NCBI RefSeq assembly: GCF_959025735.1
Contig: NZ_CAUFJQ010000030.1
Coordinates: 1-18,786 of the forward strand
Length of the DNA: 18,786 bases
Origin: an uncultured Streptococcus sp.
Lineage (GTDB): Bacteria > Bacillota > Bacilli > Lactobacillales > Streptococcaceae
Direction: 5' to 3'
The number at the start of each line of letters is the position of its first letter. Position 1 is the first letter of the stretch. The notes under the pieces were generated by a model that saw nothing but the letters and a program-made list of their open reading frames with translations, did not search any database and was not told the origin of the DNA. Of the stretch, positions 1-7,220 are shown one piece after another. The position numbers and the translations under genes are program-made.

Positions 1-57
1 GGACGACGAAATCGAATTCTAACGAATGACCGATTTCTGTCCCACTCTCTCTTTTTT
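1..57 (+). repeat. Nested hairpin with T-rich tail (intergenic repeat and/or terminator)
   Basis: Three nested complementary pairs are visible: GGAC (1-4) with GTCC (39-42), GAAATCG (8-14) with CGATTTC (31-37), and ATTC (16-19) with GAAT (24-27) around a TAAC loop. A CT-rich tract ending in six T follows (52-57). The outer arm is cut by the window edge: GTCCCAC (39-45) would need GTGGGAC to the left. From memory it resembles an intergenic hairpin repeat found many times in streptococcal genomes, but I cannot verify copy number here. It could also terminate a + strand gene lying to the left. Confidence 0.5.
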
Positions 58-100
58 ATGAAACCATTTACAAAAAAGGAATGTTTTTTCGAGAGAAATT

Positions 101-109
101 TGCTATAAT
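101..109 (+). promoter_or_regulatory. Extended -10 promoter of pgdA
   Basis: TGC followed by a consensus TATAAT (104-109) forms an extended -10 element. No good -35 lies at 16-18 bp, as is usual for extended -10 promoters. The -10 ends only 6 bases before the pgdA ATG, so transcription should begin at or next to the start codon, predicting a leaderless or nearly leaderless mRNA. Confidence 0.6.
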
Positions 110-115
110 AAAGTT

Positions 116-1498
116 ATGAGATTAAAACACACGAAAACTATTTTATTAATCATTACAAATCTCCTTTTACTGAGTCTTTTGTATATTGGCTATCAAAAGA
201 TTCAAAGGGTTCGTGAACAAAAAGCCTATCAGGATCAGTTTGCCAAGGTCACCCAACTCGAGAAAAGCTCTGAAAAAGGGAAAGATGTTCAAGTTCAGGA
301 AGGGATTTTAGGGACTTCTTATGTGACGGCTTATTATCCTACTAAAGATGGACAGCCTGTTGAGATTGTGAAAGAGAAGATCCAAGAAGATCTTCAGCGT
401 CTAGGATCCGATGAGAAAACCAAGGAGCCAAAGCATTTGACCTTCTACCATAGTGAAGAAGCAGAAGCACCTTTTGTCGGCTATCATCCTATCCAAATCA
501 AACGGGCTGAATACCAGTACAAAAAAGGGAAATTCATCAAAGATGAGACGGTGAAGTTGCCCCTCTTTTACTTGGATGATGAGAACAATCCTCTGACCCT
601 GAGCCAAGTTTTTGCGGATCCAGATGGAGCCAAGCAGATCTTTTTGGAGGAATTACGAGGGAATCTAGCCTTTCGTCAGTTGGACGAGGAAAGCATTGAT
701 CAAATGGTTGCCCACTTCTCAGAGTTGGATTTGAGCCAATGGGAATTCCAATATGAAAAAGGAAATTTCACCATTCCATTTCCAACCAAGGTTAAGGGAG
801 ACGATACCTTCACTGTTCCCTTGTCTAAATTCTATGATGTGATTGATACCGATCGCTTGCTTCCTGATGATCTAGCTTCTTACGAATCCTATATAGAAGA
901 ACGCCACCGTAAGATGATTGCCCTGACTTTTGATGATGGACCAGATCCAACCACGACTCCTCAGGCGCTTTCTATCTTAAAGAAATACAATGCCAAAGCT
1001 ACCTTCTTTATGGTCGGAAAAAATGTCAGTGCGAATCCGGATATTGCTAAGCAAGTCCGCAAAGAAGGTCATCAAATTGGGAACCATACCTGGGATCACC
1101 CTCAATTGCCAAAATTGAGCTTGGATAATGCCAAAAAAGAGATCTTGGATACCCAAGAAGCTATTCAAAAAGCGACAGGTGTGCAGACTAAGATTACCCG
1201 CCCTCCGTATGGAGCTATCAATAACGCCATCCAATACGGTGTCGACCAATCCTTCATTATGTGGGATGTAGATAGCCTAGATTGGAAGACACACAATACG
1301 ACGGCCATTCTCAATGAAGTGAAAAAAGAAGTCAAACCGGGTTCGATTATCCTCATGCATGATATCCATCAAACCACGATTGACGCTCTACCGACCGTCC
1401 TTGACTACCTCAAATCACAAGGCTATACCTTTGTAACGGTGGATGAATTGTTGGATTATCAACTTGAAAGCCATCGCATCTATTACAATGGAAATTAA
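116..1498 (+). CDS. pgdA: Peptidoglycan N-acetylglucosamine deacetylase
   Basis: PgdA removes acetyl groups from GlcNAc in peptidoglycan at the outer face of the membrane, which lowers lysozyme sensitivity in streptococci. The 460-residue protein has one N-terminal membrane anchor (about residues 8-27), a long extracellular middle region, and a C-terminal NodB polysaccharide deacetylase domain (about 265-445). Visible motifs are TFDDG (D273, D274), HTWDH (H324, H328), RPPYG (R362), WDVDSLDW (D389) and LMHD (H415). These match, with a constant offset of two, the published S. pneumoniae PgdA residues: base D275, metal ligands D276/H326/H330, D391 and acid H417. The active site therefore looks intact. 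The ATG at 116 is the only start that keeps the membrane anchor, yet it lacks a normal ribosome binding site and sits right after a -10 box. The gene is monocistronic, ending at a terminator shared with the convergent helicase gene. Confidence 0.95.
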   Translation: MRLKHTKTILLIITNLLLLSLLYIGYQKIQRVREQKAYQDQFAKVTQLEKSSEKGKDVQVQEGILGTSYVTAYYPTKDGQPVEIVKEKIQEDLQRLGSDEKTKEPKHLTFYHSEEAEAPFVGYHPIQIKRAEYQYKKGKFIKDETVKLPLFYLDDENNPLTLSQVFADPDGAKQIFLEELRGNLAFRQLDEESIDQMVAHFSELDLSQWEFQYEKGNFTIPFPTKVKGDDTFTVPLSKFYDVIDTDRLLPDDLASYESYIEERHRKMIALTFDDGPDPTTTPQALSILKKYNAKATFFMVGKNVSANPDIAKQVRKEGHQIGNHTWDHPQLPKLSLDNAKKEILDTQEAIQKATGVQTKITRPPYGAINNAIQYGVDQSFIMWDVDSLDWKTHNTTAILNEVKKEVKPGSIILMHDIHQTTIDALPTVLDYLKSQGYTFVTVDELLDYQLESHRIYYNGN

Positions 1499-1502
1499 CG
1501 TA

Positions 1503-1539
1503 AAAATCCTCTGCAGTTCATTCACTAGCAGAGGATTTT
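1503..1539. terminator. Bidirectional terminator between pgdA and the helicase gene
   Basis: AAAATCCTCTGC (1503-1514) and GCAGAGGATTTT (1528-1539) form a perfect 12-bp stem around a 13-base loop. The A/T ends of the stem supply a T-run on each strand. It lies 4 bases past the pgdA stop and 1 base past the stop of the convergent helicase gene, so it should serve both. Confidence 0.9.
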
Positions 1540-1540
1540 C

Positions 1541-2626
1541 TTATTCATTTAAAAAGAGTTCGGAATTTTTTAAAACCAGTTCACGTACAGAAGCGTATTT
1601 TTTTAAGGATTTGAGTTCTTCTGGGTGGGTGATAAAGGTGATTACATAGCCATCACGCCCCATTCGTCCTGTTCGACCGGCACGGTGGGTATAGGTCTCC
1701 ACATCACGAGGAATATCGTAGTTAATCACACACTCAAGATGTTCAATGTCGATTCCACGAGCGACTAAATCGGTGGCCAGCAAGAGGGTCAGCTGATGGT
1801 CTTTGAAGCGTTCCAGAATGACCTTGCGGTATTTGACATTGACATCGCTTGCGAGCGATACGGCCTCAACACCACGGTATTGTAGTTTTTCTTCAGCACT
1901 ACCCAGATCAGACAGGCTATTGAAAAAAGCCAGACCACGAAAATCTTCGACGTAGGCGAGTTTGCGGAGCAATTCGACCTTGTCCCGCTTATCCACTTGC
2001 ATATAAAAATGTTGGATATTGTCCAAAGAAACTCCATCAACCGAAATGCGAAGAGTATTTTCTTCTAGCTGGTCTGGATCGACCTTAGCTGTGGCGCTCA
2101 TGTAGACATATTGGTGGTCACGGGGAGCATAGTGGCTGATCTTGTCGATGAAGTGGTACTGAGAATCGCTCAGTAATTGGTCGAATTCATCTAAAATGAT
2201 GGTTTCTACATTCATCATTTTGATCTTTTTCAGCTTGATCAGCTCAAAGATCCGACCAGGCGTCCCAACCAGGATTTCGGGTCCTTTTTTGAGGCGTTCG
2301 ATTTGCCGTTTTTGACTAGATCCTGAAAGGAAGAGTTGTGTCTGGAGACCGAGAGGCTCTGCCCATTGTTTGGTGACATCAAAAATTTGTCCTGCTAACT
2401 CTGTGTTAGGAGCCAAAATCAAGAGTTGTTGGGCCTTTTTCGGTTTTAGTTTGAGCAAGCTCGGAAAGAGGTAGGCGAGTGTCTTACCAGTACCGGTAGG
2501 ACTGATCCCGAGGACATTTTCTCCTTCATAGATAGGGGAGAAGATCTGTTCCTGAATTTCAGTGAATGTTTCAAATCCGAGTGTTTCTAACTGGTCTTTC
2601 CAGCTTTGTGGAAATTGTTCTTTCAT
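1541..2626 (-). CDS. DEAD-box-type ATP-dependent RNA helicase
   Basis: A 361-residue, two-RecA-domain SF2 helicase close to the minimal core length, without a C-terminal extension. Motifs run in order: Q motif (GF..FTEIQ, Q25), Walker A SPTGTGKT (42-49), Ia (APNTEL, 72-77), Ib (GTPGR, 121-125), motif II DEFD (146-149), motif III SAT (177-179), motif V (ATDLVARGID) and motif VI HRAGRTGR (314-321). Motif II has Phe in place of the usual Ala of DEAD; the two acidic residues for Mg-ATP and the final Asp remain. By family it should unwind or remodel RNA (ribosome assembly, mRNA turnover, cold adaptation), but the substrate cannot be read from sequence. Its start overlaps the oxidoreductase stop by four bases (ATGA), so the two are co-transcribed and probably translationally coupled. 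It resembles the small CshB/YfmL-type helicases of Firmicutes; which one is unsure. Confidence 0.9.
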   Translation of the reverse strand: MKEQFPQSWKDQLETLGFETFTEIQEQIFSPIYEGENVLGISPTGTGKTLAYLFPSLLKLKPKKAQQLLILAPNTELAGQIFDVTKQWAEPLGLQTQLFLSGSSQKRQIERLKKGPEILVGTPGRIFELIKLKKIKMMNVETIILDEFDQLLSDSQYHFIDKISHYAPRDHQYVYMSATAKVDPDQLEENTLRISVDGVSLDNIQHFYMQVDKRDKVELLRKLAYVEDFRGLAFFNSLSDLGSAEEKLQYRGVEAVSLASDVNVKYRKVILERFKDHQLTLLLATDLVARGIDIEHLECVINYDIPRDVETYTHRAGRTGRMGRDGYVITFITHPEELKSLKKYASVRELVLKNSELFLNE

Positions 2627-3603
2627 TCTTTTTCATCCTTAAATTGTATTCCAGCGCTTTGACGCATCTGGTAGAGGGTTTCATGGACCTGCTCAGCCGT
2701 TTGTAACCACTCAAGATAAGCAGACGGCTTTTGATGAGCGATGGCAAGGGCAAAGGCTTCCGCCTCTTCTTGCATTTGGTGTGGGCAGGGCTGGATCGGA
2801 AGGTCGATGACCTCTCCAGAATGGCTGACGAAGCGAGCCTGGTTGATGGCTGCTACAGCATTGAGAGTTAGTGTTCCAGTCTTGGTGTAGATTTCAGCAG
2901 GTAGATGGCTGGTGATATTTTTCCCTGCCTGAATAGCAACCTGAAAATCTGGGTAAATCAAGACACCTTGACCATAAAGATCAACCGAATTGGGTAATTG
3001 CTGAGCGGTGTAGTGACTGGAGATCGGTTCTCCAAAGAAGCCAATCGCCAAGTAGAGGCAGTAGACACCCAGATCCATCAAAGCTCCACCTGCATAGATA
3101 TCTGAGAAAATATTGGGCATCTCACCTGCAAGAAGGGCCGGCAATTTAGAAGAATATTTGGCAAAGGTGAAGTTGGCACCCAGTATTTCCTGATTAGAGA
3201 GGAAGTTTTTAACTACTTGAAAGGCTGCTTCTTGGTAATTTCTGGCAGCTTCAAAGAGATAGACCTGGTGCTCCTTAGCGAGCTTGACCAGTTCCTTCCA
3301 TTCAGAAGGCTTGGTCACAGCGGGTTTTTCAATGATGACATGCTTCTTTGCTAAAATAGCAAGCTTGGCCTGAGCGAAATGAAGAGAATTGGGGCTGGCA
3401 ATGTAGACCACATCCAGCTCACTGTCTAAAAAGTCGATGAAATCCGTGTAGCAAGAGATCGACCCATAAGGCTCACAAAACTCTTGAGCAGTCTTCATCT
3501 TTCTCGAATACACAGCCTGCAAGTGATAGTGGCCTGTCTGCTGAGCAGCTGTAATAAATTCATGTGAAATCCAACTCGTACCAATAATTCCCAGCTTTAA
3601 CAT
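2623..3603 (-). CDS. Gfo/Idh/MocA family NAD(P)-dependent oxidoreductase
   Basis: A 326-residue protein with an N-terminal Rossmann fold (GIIGTSWI, residues 5-12) and the family EKP motif (92-94), whose Lys is the usual catalytic residue, followed by the C-terminal alpha/beta substrate domain. The family oxidises or reduces sugars, cyclitols or related compounds with NAD(P); the substrate here is unknown. I chose the start at 3603 because AAGGA sits 6 bases upstream of it; an in-frame ATG at 3621 has no ribosome binding site. It is the first gene of a two-gene minus-strand operon with the helicase, driven by an extended -10 promoter at 3633-3641. Its base composition matches the ordinary chromosome, so it marks the left flank of the AT-rich polysaccharide island. 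A role in sugar metabolism for the wall polysaccharide is possible but unsupported. Confidence 0.85.
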   Translation of the reverse strand: MLKLGIIGTSWISHEFITAAQQTGHYHLQAVYSRKMKTAQEFCEPYGSISCYTDFIDFLDSELDVVYIASPNSLHFAQAKLAILAKKHVIIEKPAVTKPSEWKELVKLAKEHQVYLFEAARNYQEAAFQVVKNFLSNQEILGANFTFAKYSSKLPALLAGEMPNIFSDIYAGGALMDLGVYCLYLAIGFFGEPISSHYTAQQLPNSVDLYGQGVLIYPDFQVAIQAGKNITSHLPAEIYTKTGTLTLNAVAAINQARFVSHSGEVIDLPIQPCPHQMQEEAEAFALAIAHQKPSAYLEWLQTAEQVHETLYQMRQSAGIQFKDEKE

Positions 3604-3632
3604 AAGGTGTCCTTCCGTCATCGATTCACTCT

Positions 3633-3641
3633 ATTATACCA
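3633..3641 (-). promoter_or_regulatory. Extended -10 promoter of the oxidoreductase-helicase operon
   Basis: On the minus strand TGG precedes a consensus TATAAT (ATTATA at 3633-3638 on the + strand; TGG from 3639-3641). It lies about 30 bases upstream of the start at 3603. No convincing -35 is present, as is common with extended -10 promoters. Confidence 0.7.
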
Positions 3642-3682
3642 TGAAAAGGGGGAGGGACGGGGTGAAAAATGTAGGGCAAGTT

Positions 3683-3711
3683 TTGAAATTATTACTAAAA
3701 TATGGGATAAT
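3683..3711 (+). promoter_or_regulatory. galE promoter
   Basis: TTGAAA (3683-3688), a 17-base spacer and GATAAT (3706-3711), with TG one base before the -10 (extended -10). It is 31 bases upstream of the chosen galE start and faces away from the minus-strand operon promoter at 3633-3641. Confidence 0.75.
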
Positions 3712-3742
3712 TAAGGTAATTTATTTAAATGAGGAAAAAATA

Positions 3743-4759
3743 ATGAAACAAAAGATTTTAGTAACAGGTGGAGCTGGATTTATTGGTTCCCATACACTAA
3801 TTGAATTGACTAAAGCCGGTCATGAAATAGTTGTGGTAGATAACTTTGTAAATAGTAGTAAAAAAAGTATCCAAGAAGTTGAAAAGATTATTGGTAAATC
3901 TATTGCATTATACGACATAGATGTTCGAGACAAAGAGAAGTTATTGGAAGTATTCGTAAAAGAACAACCTACAGGGGTGATTCATTTTGCCGCATTAAAA
4001 GCCGTTGGGGAATCAGTTCAAATTCCGCTTACATATTACGAAAACAATATAACTGGAACATTGACTTTGCTTCGAGTTATGGAGGAAGTCCAATGTAAGA
4101 ACATTATTTTTAGCTCGTCAGCGACTGTCTATGGTGATCCACATACTGTCCCTATCTTAGAGGATTTTCCGCTATCAGTAACCAATCCATATGGGAGAAC
4201 AAAGTTGATGATTGAAGAGATGCTTCAAGATATATACAAGTCAGATTCTTCCTGGAATATCGTGCTTTTACGCTATTTCAACCCAATTGGTGCTCATGAA
4301 AGTGGGAATATTGGTGAAAATCCAAATGGAATCCCAAATAATCTTTTACCATATGTAACACAGGTAGCAGTTGGAAAGCTAGAATATGTTAATGTGTTTG
4401 GTAATGATTATCCAACTCCAGATGGAACTGGAGTCCGCGATTATATCCATGTGGTTGATTTAGCAAAAGGGCATGTGGCGGCATTAAGGAAACTTGAAAA
4501 AGATTCAGGGTTAAATATATATAACTTGGGTACTGGTAGAGGATACTCTGTTCTTGAAATCATTCAAAATATGGAAGATGTGGTAGGAAAAACAATTCCT
4601 TATAAGATTGTTGAGAGACGTGCTGGAGATATTGCAACCTGTTATGCAGATCCATCAAAAGCAAGTGAGGAGTTAGGTTGGAAAGCTCAATATGATATTC
4701 ATCGCATGTGTCAAGATGCATGGAGATGGCAAAGCAAACATCCAAATGGATTTGAATAA
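3743..4759 (+). CDS. galE: UDP-glucose 4-epimerase (possibly also UDP-GlcNAc/GalNAc)
   Basis: GalE interconverts UDP-Glc and UDP-Gal, and in some members UDP-GlcNAc and UDP-GalNAc, supplying precursors for surface polysaccharides. The 338-residue protein is normal length for an extended short-chain dehydrogenase. It shows the NAD motif GGAGFIG (9-15), the SSSATVYG motif with the catalytic Ser (124-126), and YxxxK (Y150, K154). C300 occupies the position of E. coli Tyr299 / human Cys307, the gate to the sugar pocket; a small residue there is known to admit N-acetyl sugars. I start at 3743 because GAGGA (3731-3735) is well placed; a longer reading frame from 3641 would begin upstream of the promoter. 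The gene has its own promoter and terminator and opens the AT-rich island, next to a side-chain operon it probably serves. Confidence 0.92.
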   Translation: MKQKILVTGGAGFIGSHTLIELTKAGHEIVVVDNFVNSSKKSIQEVEKIIGKSIALYDIDVRDKEKLLEVFVKEQPTGVIHFAALKAVGESVQIPLTYYENNITGTLTLLRVMEEVQCKNIIFSSSATVYGDPHTVPILEDFPLSVTNPYGRTKLMIEEMLQDIYKSDSSWNIVLLRYFNPIGAHESGNIGENPNGIPNNLLPYVTQVAVGKLEYVNVFGNDYPTPDGTGVRDYIHVVDLAKGHVAALRKLEKDSGLNIYNLGTGRGYSVLEIIQNMEDVVGKTIPYKIVERRAGDIATCYADPSKASEELGWKAQYDIHRMCQDAWRWQSKHPNGFE

Positions 4760-4778
4760 TAACTAAGTTTAAAGAATT

Positions 4779-4811
4779 GCTTGATATTTATAACTAATAT
4801 CGAGCTTTTTT
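4779..4811 (+). terminator. galE terminator
   Basis: GCTTGATAT (4779-4787) pairs with ATATCGAGC (4797-4805), a 9-bp stem with one G-T wobble, followed by six T (4806-4811). It is 19 bases past the galE stop, so galE is probably transcribed apart from the next operon. Confidence 0.8.
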
Positions 4812-4814
4812 ATG

Positions 4815-4885
4815 CTTACAACAATTGTTATTGTTGGTATAAAGTTCTGAGATTAGTGGATAAAATATTTTGGTTATTGTATAAT
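4815..4885 (+). promoter_or_regulatory. Promoter region of the side-chain operon (two candidates and a palindrome)
   Basis: Two possible promoters are seen. The first is CTTACA (4815-4820), 17 bases, then TATAAA (4838-4843) with TG as an extended -10. The second is a consensus TATAAT (4880-4885) with no strong -35. A 10-base perfect palindrome AACAATTGTT (4820-4829) lies in the spacer of the first promoter, where a bound protein would block polymerase. Its role as an operator is inference only. Confidence 0.5.
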
Positions 4886-4920
4886 GGATAAAAAAGAATT
4901 TTAATGGAGGAAGAAGGATA

Positions 4921-5619
4921 TTGAAATCCTCAGATTTATTAATTATTATACCTGCATATAATGAGGAAGGTTCGATTCAGTCAGTTGTAAATAATATTAT
5001 TCAAAATTATTCCCAGTATGATTATGTAATTATCAATGACGGTTCAAGAGATCAAACCTCAGAAATTTGTCATAACAATGGCTATAATATTATTGATTTA
5101 CCAGTCAATCTTGGACTAACTGGAGCATTTCAAACTGGATTATTGTATGCTTACCAATACGGTTATGAAAAAGCGGTGCAATTTGATGCAGATGGTCAGC
5201 ATCTTCCAGAGTATATTGCTGCTTTAGAAGATGGAATTGATAAAGGAAATAAAATGGTCATAGGTTCTCGCTTTGTAACAGAGAAAAGACCAAATTCGTT
5301 TCGTATGTTAGGGAATACCCTTATAAGTTTTGCTATTAAATTGACCACTGGAAAAACGATTAATGATCCGACATCTGGAATGAGAATGTTTTCAAAAGAT
5401 TTAATACAAGTTTTTGCAAAAAATATCAACTATGGTCCTGAACCAGATACTGTTTCTTATCTATTAAGAAATGGTGTTCCAATTTCAGAAGTTCAAGTTC
5501 GAATGGAAGAGAGACAAGCGGGAGAAAGTTATTTAACTTTTTCACGCTCTATTAAGTACATGATTCATATGTTCGTATCTATTCTATTCATTCAGAATTT
5601 TAGAGAGAGAGGAAAATAG
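4921..5619 (+). CDS. GT2 glycosyltransferase, GacI-like (undecaprenyl-phosphate sugar synthase)
   Basis: A 232-residue GT-A glycosyltransferase of the DPM1/GacI type. Visible are the nucleotide-binding NDGSRD (39-44), the metal-binding DADG (89-92), DPTSGMR, and an ERQAGESYLT segment before an amphipathic C-terminus. There is no clear transmembrane helix. In S. pyogenes, GacI makes GlcNAc-P-undecaprenol at the inner face of the membrane, stimulated by the small membrane protein GacJ. The next gene here is a GacJ-like DUF2304 protein one base downstream, which supports the same pairing. The donor sugar (UDP-GlcNAc, UDP-GalNAc or other) is not readable. The start is a TTG: no ATG or GTG keeps the conserved N-terminus, and GGAGG with a second AAGGA lies just upstream (4906-4918). 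It heads the operon that runs to 9891. Confidence 0.85.
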   Translation: MKSSDLLIIIPAYNEEGSIQSVVNNIIQNYSQYDYVIINDGSRDQTSEICHNNGYNIIDLPVNLGLTGAFQTGLLYAYQYGYEKAVQFDADGQHLPEYIAALEDGIDKGNKMVIGSRFVTEKRPNSFRMLGNTLISFAIKLTTGKTINDPTSGMRMFSKDLIQVFAKNINYGPEPDTVSYLLRNGVPISEVQVRMEERQAGESYLTFSRSIKYMIHMFVSILFIQNFRERGK

Positions 5620-5620
5620 A

Positions 5621-5962
5621 ATGTCAATCTGGTTTCAAGTTGTATTAGTTGTTGTTTCATTGGGAACATGTGGGTTTATTCTCCAGAACATCAGAAAATC
5701 TCGTGTACAGATTAATGATGCCTTGTTTTGGATCTTCTTTTCATTAATTTTATTAGTTTTTAGTATTTTTCCAAAGTTAGCAGAGTTTATCGCAGCATCC
5801 TTAGGAATTGCATCTGCTGTTAATTTTATTTTTCTTTTTATTATTTTCTTGTTATTAATGAATCAGTTCCAATTAACTGTACGGTTGTCAAAGTTAGATA
5901 CCAAGTTTAAAAATCTTGTCCAAGTTATCGCTTTAAACAAAAATGAGGAGAAAGATGAATAA
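5621..5962 (+). CDS. Small DUF2304 membrane protein, GacJ-like
   Basis: A 113-residue protein with three hydrophobic segments (about residues 3-22, 33-51 and 60-82) and a short charged cytoplasmic tail, the DUF2304 pattern and length. In group A Streptococcus the equivalent GacJ binds GacI and raises its catalytic efficiency, probably anchoring that soluble-type enzyme at the membrane. Here it follows the GacI-like gene by one base and overlaps the flippase gene by eight bases, the same neighbour order as gacI-gacJ-gacK. The role is inferred from family and order; no catalytic residues are expected. Confidence 0.85.
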   Translation: MSIWFQVVLVVVSLGTCGFILQNIRKSRVQINDALFWIFFSLILLVFSIFPKLAEFIAASLGIASAVNFIFLFIIFLLLMNQFQLTVRLSKLDTKFKNLVQVIALNKNEEKDE

Positions 5963-7220
5963 TACTCCTTCTCAAAAAAGTATTTACATATGGAACCTGC
6001 TAGGAAATTTTGCGGCAGCAGCAGTCTCGGTATTATATTTGTTAATTGTATCTAGAATGCAAACCAGTGAGGTGGCAGACCAATTTAGTCTAGCTACCTC
6101 AATTGGTAATTTATGGATCATTATTGGGCAATTTCAAGTTCGTAACTACCAAGCAACAGATGTTAAATCAGCTCATCCCTTTTCAGCTTATTTTTTCACA
6201 AGATTACTAACGGTTATCTTAATGTTGATTAGCTTATTTCCCTATCTGTGGTCAATAAACTATGATTTCACTAAAAGCTCTGTGATGATCATTTCTTGGA
6301 TTATTGTGTACCGTGTAGCGGATGCTTTTTCGGATCTATTTCAAGGTTATTTTCAACAACATGGTCGTTTAGATATTGCTGGAAAAGCTATGGTCTATAG
6401 ATATATTTTAAGCGTCCTCATTCTTTTATTTGGGCTCTTATTGTCTCATTCTATAGTTTTGACTCTGATGGTCCTAGCTTTCATCAATCTGTTTTTTGTA
6501 TTTGTTTATGATTATGCCCATTTCAAATTGTTTGATAGGTTGAGTTTGAGTCATATTTTTTCAAAAAATATTTTTGATGAATCTATAAAAATTATTAAAG
6601 TTTGTTTTTCTTTATTTATTTATGGTTTTTTATTGACACTTGTTTTTAATGAGGCAAAGTTAGCGATTTCTGGTGCATATGCTAAAGGAATAGTCGGGAC
6701 TGGTGCTCAAAGGGACTACAATATACTGTTTATGCCAGTGTTTTTTATGAGTCTATTGATTTTGGTAGTTAGACCACTCATAACGCAAATGGCTGAACTG
6801 TGGCAGAAAAAACAGTTTCAGATATTTTACAAACTATTTATTAAAATCATACTTTTTACATTCATAATAGGAGTATTTCTTGATATTTTAGCTTATTTAA
6901 TAGGTGTCAATGTGTTGAGTTTGATATTTGGTTTAGATCTATTGAAATATAAGGTTGAATTGACTATTTTAGTTCTTTCTGGTGTTTTATATTCATTTTC
7001 GATCATTCTTGAAAATATCTTAATTATCATGAGAAAACACTATTATTTATTATCAGTTTATATCCTAATGTTTATCGTTACTAAAATGATAACAACTGAG
7101 CTGGTTAATAAGTATCAGATTATGGGAGCTTCTATTAGTTTTTGTATAGCAATGATGGTTTATGCAATTGGATGTTTTACAATTTTTAGTATTATAAAAT
7201 ACAGAAAGAAAGAAAAATGA
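5955..7220 (+). CDS. Wzx/MATE-like polysaccharide flippase, GacK-like
   Basis: A 421-residue, very hydrophobic protein with about a dozen predicted membrane segments spread over its length, as in oligosaccharide flippases of the MOP superfamily. It probably moves the lipid-linked side-chain sugar made by the upstream GT2 from the inner to the outer face of the membrane. I start at the ATG at 5955, which has AGGAG (5946-5950) just before it, rather than the ATG at 5943, which lies before that site. The start overlaps the DUF2304 gene by eight bases, and its stop overlaps the GT4 start (ATGA), so translation is likely coupled. The family is clear from topology and context; exact substrate unknown. 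Confidence 0.82.
   Translation: MNNTPSQKSIYIWNLLGNFAAAAVSVLYLLIVSRMQTSEVADQFSLATSIGNLWIIIGQFQVRNYQATDVKSAHPFSAYFFTRLLTVILMLISLFPYLWSINYDFTKSSVMIISWIIVYRVADAFSDLFQGYFQQHGRLDIAGKAMVYRYILSVLILLFGLLLSHSIVLTLMVLAFINLFFVFVYDYAHFKLFDRLSLSHIFSKNIFDESIKIIKVCFSLFIYGFLLTLVFNEAKLAISGAYAKGIVGTGAQRDYNILFMPVFFMSLLILVVRPLITQMAELWQKKQFQIFYKLFIKIILFTFIIGVFLDILAYLIGVNVLSLIFGLDLLKYKVELTILVLSGVLYSFSIILENILIIMRKHYYLLSVYILMFIVTKMITTELVNKYQIMGASISFCIAMMVYAIGCFTIFSIIKYRKKEK

Noticed and set aside
67..72. TTTACA as the -35 of the pgdA promoter
   Set aside because: It is 31 bases from the TATAAT at 104, far beyond the usual 16-18.
3604..3621. A start at 3621 for the oxidoreductase
   Set aside because: No ribosome binding site is present there, while AAGGA is correctly placed for the ATG at 3603 and the protein then begins at the Rossmann strand.
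3641..3742. A galE start at 3641, adding 34 residues to the N-terminus
   Set aside because: It would begin upstream of the best galE promoter (3683-3711), has no ribosome binding site, and the added residues precede the normal first strand of the fold.
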